5,562 bases of DNA from contig JAKAHL010000148.1 of NCBI GenBank assembly GCA_021815005.1, positions 1 to 5,562 of the forward strand, read 5' to 3'. Numbering within the stretch: the first letter of the stretch is position 1; every line of letters starts with the position of its first letter. Of the stretch, positions 1-5,562 are shown piece by piece. The notes beneath the pieces were generated by a model. That model was not told the origin of the DNA. It made no database searches and saw nothing but the letters and a program-made list of their open reading frames with translations. Position numbers and translations under genes: made by a program. The stretch is from Chloroflexota bacterium. GTDB taxonomy: Bacteria; Chloroflexota; Limnocylindria; Limnocylindrales; CSP1-4.

Positions 1-1
1 G

Positions 2-1513
2 ACCCCCGGCGCGCTCGGGCCGGGCCCAATCCCCTCGGAGCCCGGCGCCCTCGCGTCGCCCGACGGCTCGCCCGGCGACGAGGCCATCGAGCCCGGCCCC
101 GCCGCCGGCCCCGCCCGGGTCGCCCGCGAGAACCAGCTGCCCGGCTCGCGGCGCTGGGAGCTGCCGCTGACCGGCACCGGCGACGCGGAGGGCTACGCGA
201 GCGACGTCTCGGTGGCACCCGGGGACAGGCTGGAGATCCGCATCCGGTCGTCGGCGCCAACCGTGACCGTGACCGCCTACCGGCTCGGGTGCTACGGGAA
301 TCTGGGCGGCCGCCCCGTGGCCCGCTGGAAGAACGTCCGCGTGGCCGCGCAGCCCGCGCCGACCATCGACCCCGTCACCGGGATGGTCCGCGCCGCCTGG
401 ACGCCGGCGATCACCGTGGAGGTGCCCGCCACCTGGGTCAGCGGGCTGTACGCGGCGGTGCTGGAGCCCGCCGGGGGCACGCCGCAGTACGTGACGTTCG
501 TGGTGCGCGAGGCGACGCCCATCGCGCCGATCCTGCTGCTCTCCGCCGCCTCTACCCACCAGGCGTACAACGCCTGGGGCGGCAAGTCGCTCTACCCAGA
601 CGCGAGCACCGGGGCCGTGACCGTCCGCGGCGACGCCGGTGCCGTGGCGGCCAGCTGGGACCGCCCGTACGACACGCACCGAGGTGCCGGCCTCGTCCTG
701 CGCTGGGAGTACCCGTTCGTGCGCTGGCTCGAGGGGCGCGCCTACGACGTGGCCTACGCGGCGGACCTCGACCTCGAGCGGAGCCCCTCCATCGTGGCCG
801 ACCGCGAGCTGCTCGTCTTCGTGGGCCACCCCGAGTATTGGAGCGTGACGATGCGCCACACGCTCGAGGGCGCCATCGCCGCCGGGACGAACGTGGCCTT
901 CTTCTCCGCCAACGAGATGCTCTGGCGGACCCGCTTCGAGGCCCTCGCCGGCGGCCGGTACCGCTCGGTCACCTGCTACCGGAGCGCCGCCCTCGACCCG
1001 CTGGCCGCCACCCAGCCCCAGCAGGCCACCACCCAGTGGCGCGAACCGCCGAGCCCGGACCCCGAGGCCGCGGTGATCGGCCAGATGGCCGGCCACATCG
1101 TGCTGGCACCGGGCGACTTCGTGTGCTCCGCGCCGGGCCACTGGCTCTACGCCGGCACCGGGATGGCGGCCGGCGACTCCATCGCGCGCCTGGTGGGGCA
1201 GGAGTACGACGGTTTCTGGCCGCAGTACGCCCCGCCCGACACCGAGGTGGTCTCGACGTCGCCGGTTACCTCCAACGTGACCCGCCACTCGAGCGTGTAC
1301 GGCCCCGTGCAGTCGAACGACCCCACGGTGGCCACGGCCAACGCGACCGTGTACACCGCCGCCTCCGGGGCGACGGTGTTCGCCGCCGGCACCATCCAGT
1401 GGAGCTGGGGCCTGAGCGACTGGGGGAGCCCCGAGTACCAGGGCTACCACACGCCGCTGGACCCGAGGGTGGGGATCATGACCGCCAACGTGCTGGACCG
1501 CCTGGGCGGCTGA
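2..1513 (+). CDS. N,N-dimethylformamidase large-subunit-like protein, 5' end outside window
   Basis: The frame is open from the left edge to TGA at 1511-1513, giving 503 residues. The GTG at 212 (residue 71) lies inside the folded domain, so it is not the start. Residues 1-41 are a Pro/Gly/Ala-rich linker, as expected after a signal peptide or membrane anchor that would lie outside the window. From about residue 43 a beta-rich domain begins (REN.LPG, then YRLGCYGNLGGR at 93-104). The C-terminal domain carries hallmarks I associate with DMF-amidase beta-subunit C-terminal proteins: THQAYNAWGGKSLY at 185-198, DRPYD at 220-224, GHPEYWS at 275-281, SANEMLW at 302-308, HW.YAGTG near 380, VGQEYDG near 398 and GTIQWSWG at 463-470. 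Paracoccus DMFase binds iron through two Tyr and one Glu; Y189, Y223 and E305 are candidate equivalents by motif and spacing only. Its substrate is unknown, and many relatives are uncharacterised secreted proteins. Family confidence is high; enzymatic activity is uncertain. Confidence 0.87.
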   Translation, partial: TPGALGPGPIPSEPGALASPDGSPGDEAIEPGPAAGPARVARENQLPGSRRWELPLTGTGDAEGYASDVSVAPGDRLEIRIRSSAPTVTVTAYRLGCYGNLGGRPVARWKNVRVAAQPAPTIDPVTGMVRAAWTPAITVEVPATWVSGLYAAVLEPAGGTPQYVTFVVREATPIAPILLLSAASTHQAYNAWGGKSLYPDASTGAVTVRGDAGAVAASWDRPYDTHRGAGLVLRWEYPFVRWLEGRAYDVAYAADLDLERSPSIVADRELLVFVGHPEYWSVTMRHTLEGAIAAGTNVAFFSANEMLWRTRFEALAGGRYRSVTCYRSAALDPLAATQPQQATTQWREPPSPDPEAAVIGQMAGHIVLAPGDFVCSAPGHWLYAGTGMAAGDSIARLVGQEYDGFWPQYAPPDTEVVSTSPVTSNVTRHSSVYGPVQSNDPTVATANATVYTAASGATVFAAGTIQWSWGLSDWGSPEYQGYHTPLDPRVGIMTANVLDRLGG

Positions 1514-1595
1514 CCGGGACCGGCGAGGGCGGCCGGGCGCGACGGGCGCAAGGCGGGGGCGGGACCCGCGAGCCGTGCGGTGCCCCGTGCCCCGG
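1514..1595. other. Gap between convergent genes
   Basis: These 82 bases separate two convergent stop codons. I see only short, weak stems (for example CCGGC at 1520-1524 with GCCGG at 1532-1536) and no T-run, so no terminator is called. A tandem 7-mer (TGCCCCG twice) lies at 1581-1594. Confidence 0.7.
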
Positions 1596-3881
1596 TCACC
1601 AGATGAGCGTCGTCGCGTGCTGGGAGGCGGCCAGGACCACCGCCGATTCCAGCTTCCGCCACAGCGCCGCCGCGAACGTGGCGGTCATGTGGCCGTTGTC
1701 GCGCAGGACCAGCAGGTGCCCGATGATCGCGGGGCACGGGCTGGTGGGGCAGATCCAGCGCTCCGGGTCGATGAAGCCCGTGCCCATGGCGCGGGCCACC
1801 GTGAGCTCCGTGTTGAGCCAGGCGTAGTCGATGGCCTGGGCCACCGGTGTCGCGCAGTCGAGGGCGTTGGACAGGTGCCCGGAGAGGCACACCGGCGGGT
1901 TCATCGACGAGATGGGCAGGTCGCCGATCATGATCACGCGCCCGGCGGCCGGCACCAGCTGCGCCAGCGTGCGCTTCATCCCCTGGACCCAGTACCGGGT
2001 CCGAAGGTCGCCGCTCAGCACCTGCCCGTTGCCGTCCACGGTCGCGAAGCCGCGCGTCCCGGTGACCAGCAGGATGTCCGGGTGGACCCGCACGAGCTCC
2101 GCGATCGACTGGTCGCGCCAGAGCTCGCAGTTGGGCATCGTCCGGTTGAGGCTCGGGTTGAACGCCGGGATGTCCGCGGGCGTGCAGGCCGACATCGTGA
2201 GGCTGAGCAGGCGCCATCCCTTGTCCTGCGCGATCTTGTACACGGCCGGGAACCAGCTGAGCGCGTGGCTGTCGCCGAACAGCGCGATGGTGTGGCTCGA
2301 CGAGAGGTTGCCGTAGAGGCACGGCTGGGTGGACGGCGGCTGGTCCGTCTGCGTGTGGCAGTGGTCGGTGTAGGACAGCGGCATGTCCGCCGCCGCGCCC
2401 GCGAGCGTGGGCTGCAGGTCTGCCGGCACCGGGCCGGCCGGCGTCGCCGAGCGCGTCGGCGGCGCGACCATCGGGACCGGGCTCGGGGACGGGGACGCCG
2501 TAGCCCCGACGGTGGCGATCGGCGCAGGCTGACCCGACGCCCCCGGTGCGGCTGCGCTCGCGCCGGGCGTGGCCGCCTCGCCCCCGACGGAGCCGCTCGG
2601 CTCGGGGCTGGCCTCGTTGTTGAGGATCTGGTCGAGCTCCTGGGAGTTCTGGTTGGCGTCGGCCGCGGCGCCGGCCGGGGAGCCGCCCAGCCTGGCGGAC
2701 GCCGAGGCGCTGACGCCGCTCGCGGTGAGCGCCACCACGACGGCGAGGGTGCCGGCCATGGCCAGGTTCCAGCGCGGGCGCGTGCCGATCAGCCAGCCGC
2801 GGCGCAGCGGGTCCTCGACCAGGCGCGTGGTGGCCGCGGCCAGCGGGAAGGACGCCAGCGCCAGCACGACCCGCGCCGCGACGGGCAGCGTCGAGCCGAT
2901 GGCGAGGGCCGGCAGCACGAGCAGGGGCCAGTGCCACAGGTACACCGAGTAGCTGATGCGCCCGATCTGCCGCGGGACGGCGGCCCCGAGCCATCGGGCC
3001 GGTGCCCAGGCGGCCGCCAGCGAGCTCGCCGCCATGCCGCCCCAGATCACCAGTGCGGCCCCCGCCGCAGGCAGCAGGCCGGCCAGCCCCGGGAACGCCG
3101 AGGAGCCGGTGAGCAGGAACCCGGCGGCCGCGATCAGGGCGAGACCCGCCCAGGCCATGATCGCGCCCAGGCCGGGGACAACCCTCCGGAGCTGCGGCTC
3201 GCCGACGGCGAGGACGGCGCCCAGGGCCAGCTCCCACGCCCGGCTCGGGAGCGAGAAGAACGCCCAGGGCAACGACACGCCGGCCAGCCAGGTCGCGAAC
3301 GCGAAGGAGGCCAGCCCGATGCCGCCCGCCGCGAGCCCGACGCGGCGGCCCGGCCGGTCCGAGCCGCGCGCCACCAGCAGGATGATCGCGGGCCACAGGA
3401 GGTAGAACTGCTCCTCCACGCCGAGCGACCAGTAGTGCAGGACCGGCGACGGCGTCGTGGCCGTCGAGAAGTAGTCGGTCGCCTGCGCGGCGAACGACAT
3501 GTTCGAGACGTAGACGCCCGCAGCGGTCACGTCGTGGGCGATCTGCGGGACCAGCAGCGGCGGGGCGAGCAGCAGGGCGGCCACCAGCGTGACCAGCAGG
3601 ACGAGCGCCGAGGCGGGCAGCAGGCGGCGGACCCGGCGCGCGTAGAACTCGCGTAGCGAGATGGTGCCGGTCTCGTGCCGCTCGCGGAGCAGGAGGCCGG
3701 TGATGAGGTAGCCGGAGATGACGAAGAACACGTCCACGCCGACGAAGCCGCCGTTCGCGCCCAGCAGGTCGGCGTGGAACAGGAGGACCAGCAGCACGGC
3801 GACGGCCCGGAGGCCCTCGATGTCGTTCCGTCGCTCGTGCCGACGGCGAGCAGGCTCGGCGGCCTCTGGGTGCTGGCTCAC
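1596..3881 (-). CDS. Membrane O-acyltransferase (acyltransferase-3 domain fused to SGNH domain)
   Basis: This 761-residue protein belongs to the AT3-SGNH class (OatA/OafB-like), which moves acyl groups, usually acetyl, across the membrane onto surface glycans. The AT3 domain spans residues 18-390 with about ten to eleven hydrophobic segments. It shows the R-x10-H motif (R25, H36), VFFVISGYLIT at 51-61, HYWSLGVEEQFYLLWP at 149-164 and SYSVYLWHWPLL at 310-321. Residues 396-500 form a Pro/Ala/Ser/Thr-rich linker, probably outside the membrane. The SGNH part (501-761) has the GDSH nucleophile block (S538) and a C-terminal D-x-x-H pair (D728, H731), so both catalytic blocks look intact. It holds eight Cys (508, 521, 566, 585, 665, 676, 711, 716), while the first 507 residues hold none, which suggests disulfides. 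GTG at 3881 is chosen because a Shine-Dalgarno-like AAGGCGAG lies 8 nt upstream and the AT3 fold begins soon after. An upstream TTG at 3995 would add 38 Arg-rich residues. The glycan substrate and the acyl group are unknown. Confidence 0.95.
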   Translation of the reverse strand: MSQHPEAAEPARRRHERRNDIEGLRAVAVLLVLLFHADLLGANGGFVGVDVFFVISGYLITGLLLRERHETGTISLREFYARRVRRLLPASALVLLVTLVAALLLAPPLLVPQIAHDVTAAGVYVSNMSFAAQATDYFSTATTPSPVLHYWSLGVEEQFYLLWPAIILLVARGSDRPGRRVGLAAGGIGLASFAFATWLAGVSLPWAFFSLPSRAWELALGAVLAVGEPQLRRVVPGLGAIMAWAGLALIAAAGFLLTGSSAFPGLAGLLPAAGAALVIWGGMAASSLAAAWAPARWLGAAVPRQIGRISYSVYLWHWPLLVLPALAIGSTLPVAARVVLALASFPLAAATTRLVEDPLRRGWLIGTRPRWNLAMAGTLAVVVALTASGVSASASARLGGSPAGAAADANQNSQELDQILNNEASPEPSGSVGGEAATPGASAAAPGASGQPAPIATVGATASPSPSPVPMVAPPTRSATPAGPVPADLQPTLAGAAADMPLSYTDHCHTQTDQPPSTQPCLYGNLSSSHTIALFGDSHALSWFPAVYKIAQDKGWRLLSLTMSACTPADIPAFNPSLNRTMPNCELWRDQSIAELVRVHPDILLVTGTRGFATVDGNGQVLSGDLRTRYWVQGMKRTLAQLVPAAGRVIMIGDLPISSMNPPVCLSGHLSNALDCATPVAQAIDYAWLNTELTVARAMGTGFIDPERWICPTSPCPAIIGHLLVLRDNGHMTATFAAALWRKLESAVVLAASQHATTLIW

Positions 3882-3889
3882 GGGACGCG

Positions 3890-3897
3890 CTCGCCTT
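3890..3897 (-). promoter_or_regulatory. Ribosome binding site for the acyltransferase
   Basis: On the minus strand AAGGCGAG lies 8 nt before the GTG at 3881. It matches AAGGAGG in most positions and decides the start in favour of this GTG over the TTG at 3995. Confidence 0.55.
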
Positions 3898-3986
3898 CGG
3901 TTGGTCGGGCCGTCGCCGCCAGCCCGGCAGGTTTCGGCCGCTGCGGGCGGCCGCTCGCGGACTCGGCGGTCCGCCTGGGCGCGGGG

Positions 3987-3992
3987 ATCGTA
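3987..3992 (-). promoter_or_regulatory. Candidate -10 element for the acyltransferase
   Basis: On the minus strand TACGAT fits the TAnnnT pattern of high-GC sigma-70-type promoters. No good -35 hexamer is present at 16-18 nt upstream. If it is used, transcription would start near 3980 and leave a leader of about 100 nt before the GTG at 3881. The call is weak. Confidence 0.25.
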
Positions 3993-3999
3993 CAACGGT

Positions 4000-4011
4000 G
4001 GCCGCGCGGCC
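4000..4011. repeat. 12-bp perfect palindrome
   Basis: GGCCGCGCGGCC reads the same on both strands. It lies 7 bp upstream of the candidate minus-strand -10 at 3987-3992, inside the would-be -35 to -10 spacer, where a repressor could bind. In DNA this rich in G and C a palindrome of this size can easily arise by chance. Confidence 0.4.
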
Positions 4012-4057
4012 GTGCGCGCGGGCCCTGGCCCCTGGTGCTGCCGCGCCAGCCCGTCCG

Positions 4058-4085
4058 CTGTCCCCGGCGCCGCATCGCCTAGACT
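4058..4085 (+). promoter_or_regulatory. Candidate promoter for the glycosyltransferase
   Basis: TAGACT at 4080-4085 fits the TAnnnT -10 pattern and stands out in a very GC-rich region. A poor -35 candidate, CTGTCC at 4058-4063 (3 of 6 matches to TTGACA), lies 16 nt upstream. The expected transcription start is around 4091-4093, about 130 nt before the glycosyltransferase GTG at 4223. Confidence 0.4.
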
Positions 4086-4091
4086 TCGACC

Positions 4092-4226
4092 GTGGTCAGC
4101 GCAGACGCGGGCGGACAGGTCGCCGGCTTCCCGGCAACGCGCGGCACGGGTTGCCCCGCGCCGTCTTCGCGTCCGCGCCGGGGCGGCGGCCGGTCGGGCG
4201 GGCCAGGCGCGGGGCGCTCCGGGTGA
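4092..4226 (+). CDS. Possible 44-codon leader frame upstream of the glycosyltransferase
   Basis: GTG at 4092 opens a 44-residue frame that ends at TGA 4224-4226, overlapping the glycosyltransferase start at 4223 as GTGA. The first G falls 6 nt after the candidate -10 (TAGACT), the position expected of a leaderless mRNA start. The predicted peptide is Gly/Arg/Pro/Ser-rich with no recognisable domain, and its third codon positions are less G+C-biased than in the neighbouring genes. It could be a translated leader that couples to the glycosyltransferase, or simply a chance frame in GC-rich DNA. The call rests on position alone. Confidence 0.2.
   Translation: MVSADAGGQVAGFPATRGTGCPAPSSRPRRGGGRSGGPGAGRSG
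4153..4215 (+). repeat. 10-bp inverted repeat before the glycosyltransferase start
   Basis: GCCCCGCGCC at 4153-4162 and its exact reverse complement GGCGCGGGGC at 4206-4215 flank 43 nt. In the transcript the right arm would pair the only Shine-Dalgarno-like G run (4211-4214), which lies 8 nt before the GTG at 4223, so folding could limit translation start. Confidence 0.4.
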
Positions 4227-5422
4227 GCCGTCGCCGCCCGGTGGCCATGGTGGTCCACAGCTACTACGAGGAGGACCCGCGCGTCCGTCGCGAGGCCGAG
4301 GCGGTGCGTGCCTCGGGCCGCCCGGTGGACGTGTTCTCGCTCCGGCGACCGGACGACCCGCCCGAGGGCGAGCTGGCCGGCGTGCGGATCCACCGGCTGG
4401 ACGTGCAGCGCCACCAGGGCGCTGGCATCGGCACGTACCTGCGCGAGTACGCGGACTTCATGCTCCGGGCCGGCGTGGCGCTGACTCGCGCCCACGGCCG
4501 GCGACGCTACGCGCTGGTCCAGGTCCACACCATCCCCGACGCGCTCGTGGCGTCGGCGCTGCCGCTCCGCCTGCTGGGCGTGCCCGTCATCCTGGACATG
4601 CACGAGGCCATGCCGGAGTTCTTCCGCATGCGGTTCCCGAGCGCCTCGCGGCCCGCGGTGCACCGGGCGCTCGTGGCGCAGGAGCTGGCGTCCATCGCGG
4701 TGTCCACGGCCGTCATCACGGTCAACGACGCCCTCGCCCGGCGGCTCGTGGGCATGGGCGTCCCCGCGCCCAAGGTGCACGTGGTCATGAACGCGCCGGT
4801 CCTCGCCCGGTTCAACCCCGCCGCACACCCGGTCCGCCCGTTCATGGCCGACGGCACGCTCCGGCTGGTGTACGCGGGCGCGCTGTCCATGGTGTACGAG
4901 GTGGACGTGGCGCTCGAGGCCCTGGCCCGCCTCCGCGCCCAGCGCCCGGACCTGCCCGTCGCCCTCGACCTGTACGGCCGGGACTTCGCGGAGGTGCCGC
5001 TTCGTGACCGGGCCGCCGCGCTCGGCCTCGCCGATGCCGTCACGTTCCATGGGCGCGTCCCGCTCGACGAGGTCCCGGCCGCGCTGGCCGCCGCCGACAT
5101 CGGCCTCGCGCCGACCCGCCGGACCGAGTTCACCGACTTCAGCCTGTCCACCAAGATCTTCGAGTACGCGGCGATGGGCAAGCCGGTGGTCGCGACCCGG
5201 CTGCCGATGGTCGAGGCCGTCTTCCCGCCGGGGACCGTCGCCACCTACGACGCCGGCGACGCGGCCTCGATGGCGGCCGCCATCGCCCGGCTCGCCGACG
5301 ACGCTCCCGCCCGGGAGGCCGCGACCGCTCGGACCTCGGCCCTGGTGGCGGACCTGGCCTGGGAGCGCGTGTCGGTGCGATACCTGGCGCTCGTGGAATC
5401 GCTCGCGCGCGACCGGGGCTGA
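4223..5422 (+). CDS. Glycosyltransferase, GT4 type (GT-B fold)
   Basis: This 399-residue cytoplasmic or membrane-associated enzyme probably transfers a sugar from a nucleotide donor to a glycan or lipid-linked acceptor. The N-terminal Rossmann-like domain (about 1-185) opens with VVHSYYEEDPRVRREAEA at 10-27, typical of GT4 enzymes, and contains LDMHEAMPE at 124-132. The C-terminal donor domain (about 210-380) shows LVYAGALS at 215-222, FHGRVP at 275-280, ADIGLAP at 291-297 and the nucleotide-sugar motif STKIFEYAAMGKPVVAT at 309-325. In the E-x7-E position only the second Glu (E314) is present; position 306 is Phe, as in the KxFEY-type subgroup. No signal peptide or membrane segment is visible. 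GTG at 4223 is chosen because the fold begins within ten residues; ATG at 4247 would cut into the first strand, and an extension to GTG at 3998 adds 75 Arg/Pro/Ala-rich residues. Donor and acceptor cannot be told. Family confidence is high; the exact start is moderately sure. Confidence 0.93.
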   Translation: MSRRRPVAMVVHSYYEEDPRVRREAEAVRASGRPVDVFSLRRPDDPPEGELAGVRIHRLDVQRHQGAGIGTYLREYADFMLRAGVALTRAHGRRRYALVQVHTIPDALVASALPLRLLGVPVILDMHEAMPEFFRMRFPSASRPAVHRALVAQELASIAVSTAVITVNDALARRLVGMGVPAPKVHVVMNAPVLARFNPAAHPVRPFMADGTLRLVYAGALSMVYEVDVALEALARLRAQRPDLPVALDLYGRDFAEVPLRDRAAALGLADAVTFHGRVPLDEVPAALAAADIGLAPTRRTEFTDFSLSTKIFEYAAMGKPVVATRLPMVEAVFPPGTVATYDAGDAASMAAAIARLADDAPAREAATARTSALVADLAWERVSVRYLALVESLARDRG

Positions 5423-5430
5423 GGCACCGG

Positions 5431-5461
5431 CGCCGGCCCGCTGCCCCGCCCCGGGCCGGCG
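5431..5461 (+). terminator. Strong GC hairpin after the glycosyltransferase
   Basis: CGCCGGCCCG at 5431-5440 and its exact reverse complement at 5452-5461 form a perfect 10-bp stem with an 11-nt loop, starting 8 nt after the TGA. No T-run follows, which is common for terminators in high-GC bacteria. It may end transcription or protect the 3' end. Confidence 0.55.
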
Positions 5462-5473
5462 GGCCGCTGGCGC

Positions 5474-5504
5474 TCGACACGATCACGCGCGCACGCGGTA
5501 CCAT
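5474..5504 (+). promoter_or_regulatory. Candidate promoter for a gene right of the window
   Basis: TCGACA at 5474-5479 matches TTGACA in five of six positions, and TACCAT at 5499-5504 fits TAnnnT. The spacer is 19 nt, slightly long. Transcription would begin near 5511 and run out of the window. Lying just after the hairpin at 5431-5461, it suggests that the next gene is a separate unit. Confidence 0.4.
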
Positions 5505-5562
5505 CGCGCGGCGTCCGCGCCGTGGGGCGCCGGGGCCGATTCGCTGCGCCGCCATCCACCAC

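Larger units (their letters stand above)
3882..4222. other. Divergent intergenic region
   Basis: These 341 bp separate the divergent acyltransferase and glycosyltransferase starts. The region holds a ribosome binding site, two candidate -10 elements (one per strand), a 12-bp palindrome, a 10-bp inverted repeat and a possible short leader frame, all listed separately. Reading frames through it in both directions are Arg/Gly/Pro/Ala-rich and look non-coding. It is the only gene-free stretch over 300 bases in the window. Confidence 0.75.

Noticed and set aside
212..1513. GTG 212 as the start of the DMF-amidase-like gene
   Set aside because: The same frame is open to the left edge, and residues just before it (REN.LPG and on) already match the family's N-terminal domain.
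1514..1595. Bidirectional terminator between the convergent genes
   Set aside because: Only stems of 4-5 bp with small or tight loops are visible, and there is no T-run.
289..1827. 512-codon plus-strand frame across the end of the DMF-amidase-like gene
   Set aside because: It is an Arg-rich shadow of the frame that holds all the family motifs, and it runs on into the convergent acyltransferase.
1444..3656. Two long open frames over the acyltransferase: 1444-3396 on the minus strand and 1575-3656 on the plus strand
   Set aside because: Both are Arg/Gly/Pro/Ala-rich with no hydrophobic core or motif, and they overlap a gene with intact AT3 and SGNH motifs. High G+C removes stops from alternative frames.
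3998..4222. Extension of the glycosyltransferase to GTG 3998 or TTG 4151
   Set aside because: The added residues are Arg/Pro/Ala-rich, no ribosome site is seen, and the GT4 fold already begins within ten residues of GTG 4223.
3718..5007. 429-codon plus-strand frame overlapping the intergenic region and the glycosyltransferase
   Set aside because: Low-complexity Arg/Gly/Pro composition with no motif; it is out of frame with the clear GT4 gene.
4079..5050. Minus-strand frames opposite the glycosyltransferase (4079-5050 and 4507-5244)
   Set aside because: Both are antisense to a well-supported gene. One is His/Arg/Gly-rich, the other Ser/Arg/Thr-rich, and neither has a recognisable domain.
5245..5562. 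Minus-strand frames at the right edge (5139-5555 and 5245-5562)
   Set aside because: They overlap the glycosyltransferase C-terminus and the hairpin, and their composition is that of a GC shadow.

Overview
The window is very GC-rich (roughly three quarters G+C, with third codon positions almost always G or C in the three main genes). That suits a high-GC bacterium such as an actinobacterium or a Limnocylindria-like Chloroflexota. The sequence alone does not decide between them, and no RNA gene or other taxonomic marker is present. I see no transposase, integrase, tRNA, rRNA, CRISPR array or origin.

Layout. (1) Positions 2-1513, + strand: the C-terminal 503 residues of a secreted-looking protein of the N,N-dimethylformamidase large (beta) subunit-like family. 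Its true start lies left of the window. (2) Positions 1514-1595: a short gap between convergent genes. (3) Positions 1596-3881, - strand: a 761-residue membrane O-acyltransferase, with an acyltransferase-3 membrane domain, a Pro/Ala/Ser-rich linker and a C-terminal SGNH hydrolase-like domain. (4) Positions 3882-4222: a 341-bp divergent intergenic region holding candidate promoters, a 12-bp palindrome, a 10-bp inverted repeat and a possible 44-codon leader reading frame. (5) Positions 4223-5422, + strand: a 399-residue GT4-type glycosyltransferase, followed by a strong GC hairpin. (6) Positions 5474-5504: a candidate promoter pointing out of the right edge.

Taken together, a cytoplasmic glycosyltransferase, a membrane acyltransferase of the kind that decorates surface glycans, and a secreted DMF-amidase-like protein suggest part of a cell-envelope or exopolysaccharide locus. 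The acyltransferase and glycosyltransferase are divergent and could share control through the region between them. The joint pathway is an inference from neighbourhood; no substrate can be read from the sequence. The points most worth checking are the possible leader-peptide arrangement ahead of the glycosyltransferase, and the role of a DMF-amidase-like protein in this setting. I did not find a clearly new multi-gene system.
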